DNA of 64,000 nucleotides from Heracleum sosnowskyi (lineage: Eukaryota > Streptophyta > Magnoliopsida > Apiales > Apiaceae). Made by a program: the position numbers and the translations under genes. Below, piece by piece: positions 1 through 12,300 of the stretch. Below the pieces are notes generated by a model that was not told the DNA's origin, searched no databases, and was given only the letters and a program-made list of their open reading frames with translations. Each line of letters starts with the position of its first letter. Within the stretch, counting starts at the first letter, position 1. The stretch is taken from the NCBI GenBank assembly GCA_030848705.1, contig CM061243.1:121482674-121546673 (forward strand), in the 5' to 3' direction.

Positions 1-1430
1 TATATTTATATATTTTAAAATTTTGGTTATCAATTAAAATTAATTTTTAGTTAGAATTTAAATCCTTTATTATATTTATATATTTCGAGATTTGTATCAC
101 TAATTGTATTATGTGTTTAGTATAAAATCGTATATATTAATACTACCCCATTATCCAACACACTTAATGAGGAAATAGTACGAGTATAGTATAATTTTTG
201 CGAATTTAATTAATAATTTAGATTTTTGATCATTTAATTGTTAAATATCGTAATTTAAGATTTTTTACACCAAGATGTGAGAGTAGTTATCCAATATTAA
301 TATTATTTATTGTAATTTGAAAAATCCGATGTTAATTAGTTATATCAAAAAAAATCCATGAACTATTATATTTATATATTTCGAGAATTTCGTTATCAAT
401 TAAAATTATTTAATTTCTAATTATAATTAAATCTTTTATCATATCTATATAATTAGAGGTTTTGATCACCAATTGTACTATATGTTTATTATAGAATCAT
501 ATGTTTTATAGATAAAATTCTAATACAACTCCATGATCTAACACCCTTCCTTTATTTTAATACCCGAGCCCACCACACTATCCAGTTAACCAATTAGAAT
601 ATAGAAATTTATTTTAGGACCAATCAGATGTCAAACATAAATTTTAGACTGATCATAAGAGCCTAAAAACTTTCCTCATATAATTTTATTAACCAATGGT
701 GATTAGACTATCAATATAACACGATTAACCAATCAAAATCCATAAATTATTTTATTATAAATTAGAATTTGAATCTATTAACTATTATATTTTTATATTT
801 CAAAATTTTGGTTATCCATTAAAACTATTCATTAACATTCAAAAATTATTTTGTTTTTAATTAGAATTTAAATCCATTAAAACTTTCCTCATTATATTTT
901 TTAACCAATGGTGGTTAGACTGTCTATACAGCACGATGAACCAATCAAAATTCTAAAAATAATCCTATACATGCAACGCGATTAACCAATCAACATTCAA
1001 AAATATTTTGTTTTAAATTAGAATTTAAATCCATTAAAACTTTCCTCATATAATTTTATTAACCAAGGGTGGTTAGACTATCTGTACAACACGTTTAACC
1101 AATCAAAATTCAAAAATTATTTTATTATAAATTATAATTTAAATACATGAAATATTATATTTATATATTTCAAAATTTTGTTTATCAATTAAAATTATTT
1201 TATTTTTTAATTAGAATTAAAATCCTTTATTACATTTATATATTTCGAGGTTTTGATCACCGATTGTACTATGTACTTAATATAAAATCATCTATTTTAA
1301 TATCACCCCATTACCAAACACAGTTAATGAGAAAGCATTATGAGTATATGTATAATTTTTCCGAATTTAATCAATAATTTATATTTTTGCTTATTTAATT
1401 GTTAAAGGTCGTAATTTGAGGTTTTTACAC
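1..1430. repeat. Divergent dispersed/tandem AT-rich repeat block
   Basis: The same phrases recur in degenerate form. A block reading roughly tatatttcaaaattttggtt then atcaattaaaatt appears near 3, 365, 785 and 1155. A second block with aaccaatcaaaattcaaaa and attagaatttaaatccat appears near 715, 830, 985 and 1095. The spacing is irregular (about 110-420 bp), so this looks like an old, decayed satellite or overlapping copies of one AT-rich transposon. The small open frame at 1147-1377 lies inside the repeat and has no protein-like features. No terminal repeats or target duplications were found. Confidence 0.55.
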
Positions 1431-3087
1431 CGATATTTTATTTAAAATATCCATATATTACATTTTTTTGCTAATAAATCACTATTTTATTTAAAATCGA
1501 ACACAATTATATAGTTATATTTGATAATTAAATTTTTACAAATATTTACTAATCAACCAATTTGATTACTATTTTAAATATTGAATATCCTTTATTAATA
1601 ATTCAATTTCAAGTATAAAATGTTTAATACATAAATTTAATAACTAATTGTTATCTATTTATATGCATATTACAATTAATTATATAGATTTACAATGGCA
1701 TTATTGTATGATTTCAATAAAAGTTAAAATTTGAAAAGCAAAAAAACCATTTTAATTCAATGTCCTTCTCAATTTATCAATACATAACTATTTTAAACGT
1801 ATCTCATTTAGATTACATGTTGGTTGGTAAATAAGCCATCTTTTACGTTAATTTAAAGTAATAAACAATCTAAATTCTATTAAATTTAAAATTATGAATT
1901 ATTTTCATTCACGGGTAAATTTTAAAAGCATACTTGAACAAACACATCATCTTATTAATCTTTTGAATTTAAACAAAATTATATTTTAAAAGTAAAAAAA
2001 ATAAAATTTAGTACAATATATGTTGATCAAGTATTAAAAATTCAATTTACTAATGTGAAAACATTTTTGACCTATCTTACTAAAGTTACATGTGAGGTCA
2101 GTGGGTTGGTAGCTAAATTACATGCGCCGTTAGTGGGAACCTGTATCGTTAACCATAACTACATATGCAAATGTGGCAAAATTGTGTCAAACCCCAACAT
2201 GAGACATCATGTTCAATAAATTAAATATTTCGAAAATATTACTTCTTAACCTTTTTTACCATAATTACATATAATATTATTAGGTTTATGGTGCCCATCT
2301 ACTTTATTAATTCAAGTGAAGTAATTCAAATATTGTAAAGTCAGGTGGTCAACATCAGCAAATGTTGAAGACGATCTCAGTGATCAGAATCTAAAAGTAA
2401 TAACGTAACAATTACAAAATACTAAAATATAACATACTTAATGTAAGATTAAAATTTATTTCTAACAAATTTAAAATCTCTGTCATATGAAATAATGAAA
2501 ATCAGTATTCTGAAAAATTGAATATTATCACATGAAAAAAAAATCTAACATTCACTATATCTTTGAATGTTTGAAACTTATTTCATGGCAATATAATATA
2601 CTTCAGCTCGAATGTGGTAAAATTAGTTCAAACTCTAGAGTTTGAACGCCCTCACAAGAATCTAAAATCACATCATACAATGTTGATTATGTCCCGGTGA
2701 ACGTAAAATTTTCAATTAAAATAACTAATTGTGATATTTGTCCAACATTAAATGCCTTTCTCATTCTTAATAACTCAACAATTCTGTTTTTTTCCCGAAC
2801 CAGGTACCTGATTAAGGTAATAATGATAAATTTATCGATGATAATCTACAATCAAAATCGGGAACAAATAAACGTATATCCACGTTAATGATAATGGAGT
2901 TAATAAGAAGTATAAATTTAAAATGTTTTACGACGTTTGCCATTCTTATAATTTTACAAATTGATGTTACATTTCAAACAAATTCTGATATCGTATTTTT
3001 ATGTGATTTTGTTATGATGATAACATTTTATTTACCTATTCAATCAATATTTTAGGCATTGTATATTTAATTATAAATAATTATTTC
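1431..3087. other. AT-rich intergenic DNA, no gene seen
   Basis: About 1.65 kb with no convincing open frame, splice-linked exon set, terminal inverted repeat or LTR. Short ORFs here (for example 2697-2888) have low-complexity, non-family-like translations. Confidence 0.6.
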
Positions 3088-3090
3088 TTA

Positions 3091-3671
3091 GAGCATCTCC
3101 AATGGATAGGCCCCTTAGCTAAAGTTTTCACGTGACATTCTAAAAATTTATACATATTTTGTAAAATTATTGTGTCTACAATGGGAGATTCATCTTAGGA
3201 AAAAATTTTATCCAACCAATTTAGGTTGTCTATATTTGTTGAATTCTTAGGGATCTGTAACAAATTCTATGTCGGCTGTTACCAAATTAAAATACTATAA
3301 TCTATTAAGACAACATAAATAACAAAAAAAAACTATTTTTAAAGAAAAATTCTAGAGTTCCCAAAAAAATGTCCCAAAACATCTCCCAAATTCATTCTTA
3401 AAGGTAACATTCCTTATAAAAATATGGGATCCCGCGTGCTGCATACATATGAGTCCACAAATTAAGAATTGTCAAGGATCAGCCACATCATTATGTACAA
3501 ATTTTAGGACATTTTGTTGGGTTCCCTAGCATTACTCATTTTTAAAATTTAACCAATCATTATAGCTAATTCCGTTGAAATACAACCCCCTACAGATTCG
3601 ACAAAATATGCATTATCATTATTTTATATTATTTTAACCAACGATTTTAGCTAATACATTTGGAGATGCTC
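3091..3671. mobile_element. Tourist/PIF-Harbinger-like MITE (581 bp)
   Basis: The left end reads GAGCATCTCCAATGG and the right end TTTGGAGATGCTC, giving a terminal inverted repeat of about 12 bp. Both ends are flanked by the trinucleotide TTA (3088-3090 and 3672-3674), the usual TWA target duplication of PIF/Harbinger MITEs. No coding capacity is visible. Ends beginning GAGCATCTCCAA are common in plant MITEs (known from the family). The termini and duplication are seen directly; the superfamily assignment is inferred from them. Confidence 0.75.
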
Positions 3672-3819
3672 TTAGCAACCAATAACATAATTTATATTTA
3701 TTAATACATGCATGTCTATTTGGATAAATAACACTTCAACTATACTTTTTGTCGTAACAACATGAACTATCAATAAAAATATGTGGAAAAAAATTACTAC
3801 AACTTCTGTTATATAATAT

Positions 3820-5900
3820 ACTAGCTTAAAACCCGTACGATGCACAGATTGTTATTAATAATCATTATTTTTATTATTTATGTTTTAATATTTTATTAAT
3901 TTACATTTGCTAAAAAAATAAGTAAGCGTGTTAAACTTTTTTAAATAATTAAAAGTACTAAAATAAATTTTAAAATAAATTAATAACTGTTTATCCGTTA
4001 TATTTTTGGAAAAGTAGGGGTTTTAGTAAGGAAAAATAAAAAAAGTAACATGTTTTATCTGAAAAGGTAAGTGCCCGTAATTAAAAGTATTTAAATAGGT
4101 TTCAAAATAAATAAGTACGGATTTGCCCGGGATATTTTTGGAAAATGAGGGTTTTTAGTAAAGAAAAATAGAAAGAGTAACATGTTTTAGTTGAAAATGA
4201 TAATTGCCGGTGATTGTTTTTAGAAAAATAAAGGATTTTGTTAGAAAAAAAAATAGAAAAAGTAATGTATTTTAGCTGAAAAGGTAGTTGGTTATAGAAA
4301 TGTTATTATTTAATAATAATTTCTTTAGAAAATGAAAAAATTGAAAAAGTAACATGTTTCAGCTGAAAAAGTGCTCATAATTAAAAGTATTAAAATAGAT
4401 TTTAATACTTTTAATTATTAAAATAAAAAAATAGATTTTTAAAATAAATAAGTAAGGGTTTGCCCGTGATATTTTTGAAAAATGAGGGGTTTTAGTAAGA
4501 AAAAATAAAAAGAGTAACATGTTTTTGTTAAAAAGGATAACCGCCCGTGTTTTTTTTTAGAAAAAGAGAAGATTTTGTTAGAAAAAATAAATATAAAAAG
4601 GTAATGTATTTTAGCTGAAAAGGTAATTGGTTATAAATAATGTTATTATTTAGTGATAGTTTTTTAAAAAATAAGTAAGGACAATTAAATAAAATCACTA
4701 AGTACCGACCGTCCGTCCATCCGACTACCAAACTTTTAATGTTTCGTCTTTAATAATATAGCTTAAAACCCGTGCGATGCACAAATTGTTTTTAATAATT
4801 GTTAATTTATTATTTATATTTTATTAATTGTAACGGTTTGCCCGTGATATTTTGGAAAAAGAGGGGTTTTAGTAAGAAAAATAGAAAGTAACATGTTTTC
4901 GTTGAATTTTAAAATATAAAAGTAACTATTTGCGTGTGATATTTTTGAAAAAAAGAGGGGTTTTATTAAGAAAAATACAAAAGGTGACATGTTTTAGTTG
5001 AAAAAGATAATTGTTAATTAAAATTATTAAAATAGATTTTAAAGTAAATAAGCAAGGGTTTGCGCGTGATATAATTGGAAAAATAGAGATTTTAGTAAGG
5101 AAAATAGAAAATATAACATGTATTAGCTGAAAAAGGTAATTGCCCGTGATTTTTCTAGAAAAATAGGGGAAATGTAATTACCAATTAAAAGTATTAAAAT
5201 ATGTTTTGAAATAAATAAGTAATGGTTTGCTCGTGATATATTTGGGAAATGAGGGATTTTAGTAAAGTAAATAGAAAAAGTAACATGTTTTAGCTTGAAA
5301 AGGAAATTGCTCGTGATTTTTTTAGAAAAAAATGATAATGCATTTTAACTGAAAGGGTAACTGATTATAATAATTCTTATAATAATTAAATAAACAATTA
5401 AATAAGGCAACTACCGTACCAAAAAAACATGTACCAAAACTTTCAATGTTTCGTCTTTAATAATATAGTATAGATAGATAGATAAATTTATAATATTAGT
5501 ATTTAATGCTAATAAATGGAATAGTTTGTGATATTTTTGAGGTTTTAGTTAAGAGAAATATTAGTTATGAAATATAAAAATGAATATACGTTTTGGAAAA
5601 AAAATCTATTCGGTTAGTCATTAATAATTATAATATTATTATTTTATTTTATTAAATAGATCTATTCGTGATATTTTTGGAAAATGAGAGGTTTTAGTTA
5701 GGAAAAATAGAAAAGTATAAATTTTAGTTAGAAAATATAAAAAAGAATATACAATTTGGCTAAAAAAGGTAATGAGTTAGTTATTAGCAATTATAACTTT
5801 ATTATGTTATTTTAGTAAATGAAATTGTTTGCAATATTTTTGCAATTATAACCATTAAATAACGATTTTTATTTATATCAAACCTAAACCAAATCAAACA
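3820..5900. repeat. Cluster of short divergent repeats with a TTAAAACCCGTGCGATGCAC motif
   Basis: Phrases such as tttgcccgtgatatttttgg, ggggttttagtaagaaaaat and agtaacatgttttagctg recur at roughly 4000, 4130, 4460, 4840, 4930, 5060, 5225 and 5640. The motif ttaaaacccgtgcgatgcac occurs near 3826 (one base different) and 4754. The phrase aatgtttcgtctttaataatatag occurs near 4739 and 5446. This looks like two or more head-to-tail copies of a non-autonomous element with internal tandem repeats. No target duplication was found, so a Helitron or other rolling-circle origin cannot be decided. The minus-strand ORF 4528-4731 is part of the repeat. Confidence 0.55.
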
Positions 5901-6337
5901 GCCAAAAAAACCGTAAAATGCGGTTTGGTTCGACCCGGCCCGGTTTGGTTTTTTTACAACAGGTTATTCTATATATGTTGTAAAGAAAGTATCGAGTGGA
6001 GTGAATTGCGGTGCGGGAAGAACAACAGGTTATACTTGTACCCTAGTTTATATTCCTCCTGTTTATATTGTAATGATGTTTCTTATTATAAATTTAGCTT
6101 AGCAGGCCGTTTATGTTTACATTTATCTGTTTATGTTAGCTTAGCATTTTAGGGTTTGTCTGAGATGTATTCAAAAGTTACAAGTATGTTTTGAAATTCA
6201 ATTAACTCAATGTCTTATTAGTACTACTAGCTCTATCATCCCATGTCTTATTAGGGAAGTGCACTTTAGGGATTATATTATTACAACATATATATACATT
6301 TTCTTTGTGTGTATTAAAATTCCGGGTGGGTTGGTAA
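5901..6337 (+). promoter_or_regulatory. Upstream region of the LETM1-like gene
   Basis: This 440-bp stretch ends just before the first exon. It starts with a GGTTTGGTTCGACCCGGCCC-type phrase typical of transposon subtermini. Closer to the gene it is AT-rich with tatatatacat near 6290-6300 as a possible TATA element. The promoter role is inferred only from position. Confidence 0.35.
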
Positions 6338-9300
6338 TTGATAATTCTACTTTGTACAAGGTTCTTGACCATGGCGGGTGCATTACTTTTACTAAGGAGA
6401 AAGTGTATTATCTTTTATAATTTGGGTCAAGGACAAGTCAGCACCTCCACTCTTATTCATGGCGTGGCTAAAGGACTATTCAGGAGGCATTGCTGCTGCT
6501 ACTCATCCGGTTCTTCACAATCTACACGTCATGCTTCGACTTACACATCAGACCAACCTAACTTGGATGAAAAATATAATTACCATCCTGCTTTTGATGA
6601 TGGCTTTAGTAGCCAAGAAGCCAAAGACAGTGCTGCTTTTACAATTATGCGTCGACTAAGGGAATTCATCCTAGGTGCTGGTGCCTCTTTCGGAGCTGTG
6701 GCTTTTATGTGCAGGTGAGCTTCCTTGCCTTGCGATATATGTTTGTTGTAGTATGCATAAGTTAGCATGTTTATAATTTCCATTCTCAATTGCTAGTTTT
6801 TTTTTTCTTTTAGAAAACCCTGGGCCACTGAAAGTTATGGTTGGAAACACGCATATTTAACAGTGCTGGCACAATATGAATTAGGCATTCAGCTCCTTAC
6901 CGCTGATGTTAGGATTAGTTGGAGGTTTCTGTTAAAGCTAATTTGTCAAGGGAAGAGTCTATCTAGGAGAGAGAGGCAACTACTTGTTCAAACCACAACG
7001 GATTTATTCATCACTGTCCCTGCTTCCAAGTACGTAGTTCTTCAATCCATGGAACTCATGCTTCCGGTACTTCCCGACCTCCTGTTTCCGGTACTTCCCG
7101 ACCTAAAAGCAAAAAGGAAGCTGAATGCAAAAAGAGAAGTTTTTAAATTTCTTTCTGATTTGGCGAAAAATTTGGTCAAAATAGATGGAAACTCGCAGAG
7201 GGGAGACATTCAGCCAAGTGCCGAGGAATATTTTGAATTTGTAACCAGAGTCAGTTTGCAGCTTAAATGTCACTCAATATAAGTTTTGTTACTCGAGTCT
7301 TGTATTTTACTAATCATGTGTTATTCTCCTGCAGGTTTCAAGATGTAGACCTGTCAAAGTTGAGCAACTCTTGGGCTTTGCTGAGTTGTTCACTGATGAG
7401 CTTATATTAAATAATGTTAGCAGGTAATCTTGCCGTTTAATATCATATAACTTGTGTTTTCTTGATGAGTTATAATTGTTGCATTTTGTTATGTTTATTA
7501 GGCACTGGTTAGTGATTATGTGCAAGTATATGGGAATCCCTCCGCTTGGTACAGACGAGTTTTTGCGTTTCGTTCTTCAAGAAAGGCTGGAATGGTAAGT
7601 CAATTGATAGTAATTAATTGTTACTCCATGAAAGTCCTACCTCTTCAGTCCTTTGGAATTTTCTGTCCAATATCTACATGCTCATATCTCTGTCGACTCC
7701 TAATTTTCATTTTCTTTATCCACAAATTCTAGTTACTCACATAGCATAAACGTTCGAAATACTTCACCTGTACAGTATCTCATGGTACAAGTAGAAACAC
7801 ACAATTTAAAAAAGCTTAAGGAGGTCATCTTGTAGAGGACTATATACTTGATAAGGTGCCCAATAGAGAGGTCCACGGTTTGTGCTAAGATTGGACTATA
7901 AAATACCCACGGAAGAAAGGATATGAAATTTAGGAATGAGACGAAGATGTCTAAAATTGAACAAAAGTTATACATGCATGTTAAGTGTTTTGTCATTTAA
8001 AGGCATGGGAAGCTTCTGGGGAAATGGATTAATGATTTATCGTAGTTATTGTATCATACTACAAGTAATTACTGTATAAGCTATGAGATTTACAAATATA
8101 TTTTTTGTGGAGTCCCTTGCAAAAGACATAATTCTAAATTTGTGTCGAACTTTAATTGCAAATATGTTTCAGGAATTGTTTCTTGATTAGCCTTAAATTT
8201 ATTTAAATGTTATAATCATGCATAGCTAATCGTATGTCTGGATTTAGTATTAAAAACGAAGATAAAGTAATTCAAGCAAAGGGTGTGGATTCTCTCTCAG
8301 AAGCTGAACTTTGTAAAGTTTGTAGAGAACGAGGTATTCAGGTTGCAGAAGAAATGCGTCATGTTGCGGAAGAAATGCGTCAACAGGTTTTTAAGCGAGT
8401 GTTAAAAATGCTTTTTTTTTTTTGCTTATTTCGATGTCGTTATATTATGGTTACAAATGAAACTTTCATTTTCTTTCTTTTACTGTTATGAAACTGCTTA
8501 TTTATATTTTTTTTCGAAATTACATAGCAGAACAATTAGTTTTCTAAACCATCAAATTATGGTTGTATTCAGAGAAGGTTAGTCGGGAGCCAAGTTTGTA
8601 TATGTTGATTGAAACAATACTCTGGGTAGTAGTTGAACACAATTTATTTGATGCATCACGTGTGAGGCCGGAGAGCCTCATAAATTCTTGTGTTGAACTG
8701 TTTATAGTGTGATTGAACTAAGAGATTGTAAGTTACAATGGATGTATGAAAGAGAAGAAACAAAAGGCAGACCTATGTTTTGATTTGTATATAGATAAAA
8801 TTTTTACTGCTAATACATCTTTAAATGGAGTGGGTCAAGAGGACTGCCTCTTACATTGAACTCATTTACATATGCACCGGGTGACCTGCTCGTGCTCCAA
8901 CACAACCCCCCTTCCCCCGGTTTGCAGTTCGTCTTTCTAGGAGTTTATGAACATAACCTTAGTCTAGAGACTCTAGACCAATTTAGGACTGAATAACCAT
9001 ACTGGAATTTTAGAGTGGATCACTAGGAGGATGTGAACAATATTTTATTGTCGAAAAGAATCCATCTTAGGCTTGAAGAGCTATCTTGGGATTGAGGAGC
9101 GGAGGATATTTTGAGATATCTGAACATAAACTTGCGAACATTCGGTATACTAGAATAAGCAAAGTAAAATAGACTAGGCCAAACCCTTAAATCACAGTTA
9201 AGTACTTGAACCAAAAATTCAACAGTGTGTTACGTGAGCATTAATTGTTACTTTGAGCATCCACTCATATGCTTACTGTCTTTTGCTCTGTCTTTTTTTG

Positions 9301-12300
9301 ATGTTACTTTTCAGACTTTCATTGCGTTACATTGTAGTGTTTGTATTTCATGCCATGTTCTGTTTCTTAATCTGTACTGTATGTTTTTTTTTAAAAATTT
9401 TTAGTACTATGTGTGATATTAACTGCTTCAGTCTTTTCTGACCCTAAAACAATGAAATTTGTAACAAGAAAAACAAATGAATTAAAAATTCAGTTATCAC
9501 TAAGATGTATCATTTTCGGTAAAGAATTTTATTAAAAATGGAACTGATAAATTTAACTAGAAGGCTCTAATCTGCATAATAGACTACTTTATGCTGAATT
9601 CTAACAAGTGAAAGTTCCTTACTACAAGAAGCCTGGACATTAGGTTTCACTTAAATACCTTCCCTTTTGCAGCTTCGTACTTGGTTGGGTTTATCACTTC
9701 GTCAGTCTCTGTCATCTTCCTTTCTCATCATCTCCAGGTAATTTTGAAAATAATTATTTTTTCATTGGTGCTTTTAACACTACAAGGAAACAGGACAAAA
9801 CCGACCACTACTATCGGTCGGTTATATGTAAACAAATGGTTTAACATTCGCATTCAATTATAAAAATACATACATATATACATTGCATTATAAAAAAAAT
9901 AAATGTAATCATAATTAAATACAAAATACATAAAGGAAAACTTACATTATATGATTTGTATCACTTCCTCTCTTTGTTTTCTTCAATTATCTTCTTCTTT
10001 TTTTATCCTCTCTTTTTTTTCTATGTCATGTGTTCATTTGAAGAAATGAGTGTTTTAAGCCAAAAATGAAATAAAGCAGCAGGACATAACCGACCGTCAT
10101 CGGTCGGTTATGACTGTAACATAAAACGACGTCATTTTGGCATATTGCAGTACACAATAATTCAAATTTTAATATTTTTAATTCATTTTCCGGTCAGTAG
10201 TATAACCGACCGATGCTATTGGTCGGTTTTGTGGTTGCCATGTCAGTAGTATAACTGACCGATCTTATTGGTCGGTTTTGTTCGCGCCACGTCAGCAAAA
10301 ACGATGTCGTTTTCTTTTAATCTACAGTCATAACCGACCGACTGACAGTCGGTCGGTTTCAACCGCCCTAATTTGTGTAGGTCGGTTTTAGACGGTCGGT
10401 TTTGCCCTGTTTCCTTGTAGTGTAATCTGTGTTTAACAGTTTCTTTTTAATATACATATGATCTTTTTCTTCTCCCCTAATTTTTGTTTTATAAGTACCA
10501 TCCTTTGTGATTTGCAGAGCCTTAACTGTGGTCGGAAATCCAAATATAAACCCATTAGAACCTGCTTTAGCTACAATATATTCATTTTCATATGAATTCA
10601 AGTTAATTGTTGGGATCGCTTCCTTCCAAAGCAATGATCCTATTAAAGACAAGACGAGAAAACTCCACTGCTTGGAGTTGCTAGAGAAACGAATTGAGGT
10701 TATCTTCTTCTTTTGGTCTTCAGGCTACTAGCATAATTGACATAATTGCATGTAGTTATACACCTGACCCTTGTCAACCTGTCATCAATACTCTTTGGTG
10801 CAAGTTATTATAATGATTGTCATAAAAATTTGATTTGAAAGATACTCCCCGTGTCCCAAAATAGTAGTCATTTTGACTTTCTGCAGGTATTTTTAGGTTT
10901 AAAAATGTGCCTCTACAAATTATATTTTCAATTTTTTTTAATATAAGAAAACATATTATTGATGCAACGCTCTTTTCCATAATTGGAACTATTAAATACT
11001 ACAAGCAGTTTAATATTATTTTTCCGTAGGAGGAAGAAAAGAAAGAGCTATCAGAAATGAAGCAATCTGATGCCATTAAGGAAGATGTGGCCCTACAAGA
11101 GATGACCATTTCAATGCGAGAACAAGCTAGAGCAAGATCCATGGACCAGCAGGAGCAACCTTTTAAACTCATAAATAATGCTATTACTGTTTTGTCTTCT
11201 GCATTAGTAAGTCTCAAGATAATATGAAATTACTTCCAAACATTCTGTCATTTTCCTAGCACCCGTACTAATATTTTCCTGCTTATGTGTAGAATGTGTG
11301 TACAGAGTGTGAAAAGATTTCGAGAATTGTCAATGAAGAGGTATAATTTAATTATGAGCATAGGGAGTTATTTCTTTTGTAAAATGTACAACTTTTATGT
11401 GAAAGAAATTTTCCACTTTCTTTACTGAATAATTTGGGAGCGAGTTGTTCTTTTTATGCTGCGAACTGTTAAAATGTGAGTGAGAAGTAAAATAGCAGTG
11501 TGCACAAGCCAAACAATCTTCTTCATGTCGTCTTACATTTTATTCTAGATATTTCTCGCAAGTGTGAGAATCATGTTTGTTTTTGTGTGCGCTTCTGAAA
11601 TTTTTGTTAAAAATGTATTAATTGTAGCACTTGTATTCTTCAGTGTTTGCACGTAAATCTTTATATGCTGTCAGAAAATAAGAGATCAGGTTATGGGACT
11701 TTGGCTTCCTTAAGGCCAAAATGCTTAAATTATTTTCTGAACAATATGTTATCTTTGTAAATTTACATCCAGAAATTCCGAGATAATATAGGTCACCCTT
11801 ATCTGTGGATCTATTAATCTTAAGTGCATCCTCAATTTATGCTCATGATACACTTTCTGTTTCAATTTATTCAATTCATCTTTACAATAGTGTTCATGAC
11901 GGAAATATGTACTGGGATAGTCGGATTTTATTTGTTGCAAGTGCACTAGTCGTGATATCCATCTCAGTCATCTTTTGTCACACTTGCAGCCTGTTGCTCT
12001 GCCCCTGAATCTTGAAAAGGAATTTGACGACATGATTTCAAAAACTGGTGGTCGTTGGCAAGTTCTTGACCGGTAATTACATTACTTTAATATTACACTT
12101 CAAATATGATTTTTAAGGTTTGTTCAGTGAGTCGATACACTTGGTAAAGTTGGTCAGCTGATTGATTGGCATTGGTGCCTCCAAAAACATGGAGCTTGAA
12201 TGTTGTCTTTCACCCTTGGTACATATACATCCACTATAACAGTTGTAACAACGTGATCATGATCAATATTAAAACTCTGAGATACAAATAAGAAACTTCC

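Noticed and set aside
1147..1377. ORF 1147-1377 as a small gene
   Set aside because: It is inside a degenerate repeat and its translation is low-complexity Y/I/F-rich with no homologue-like motif.
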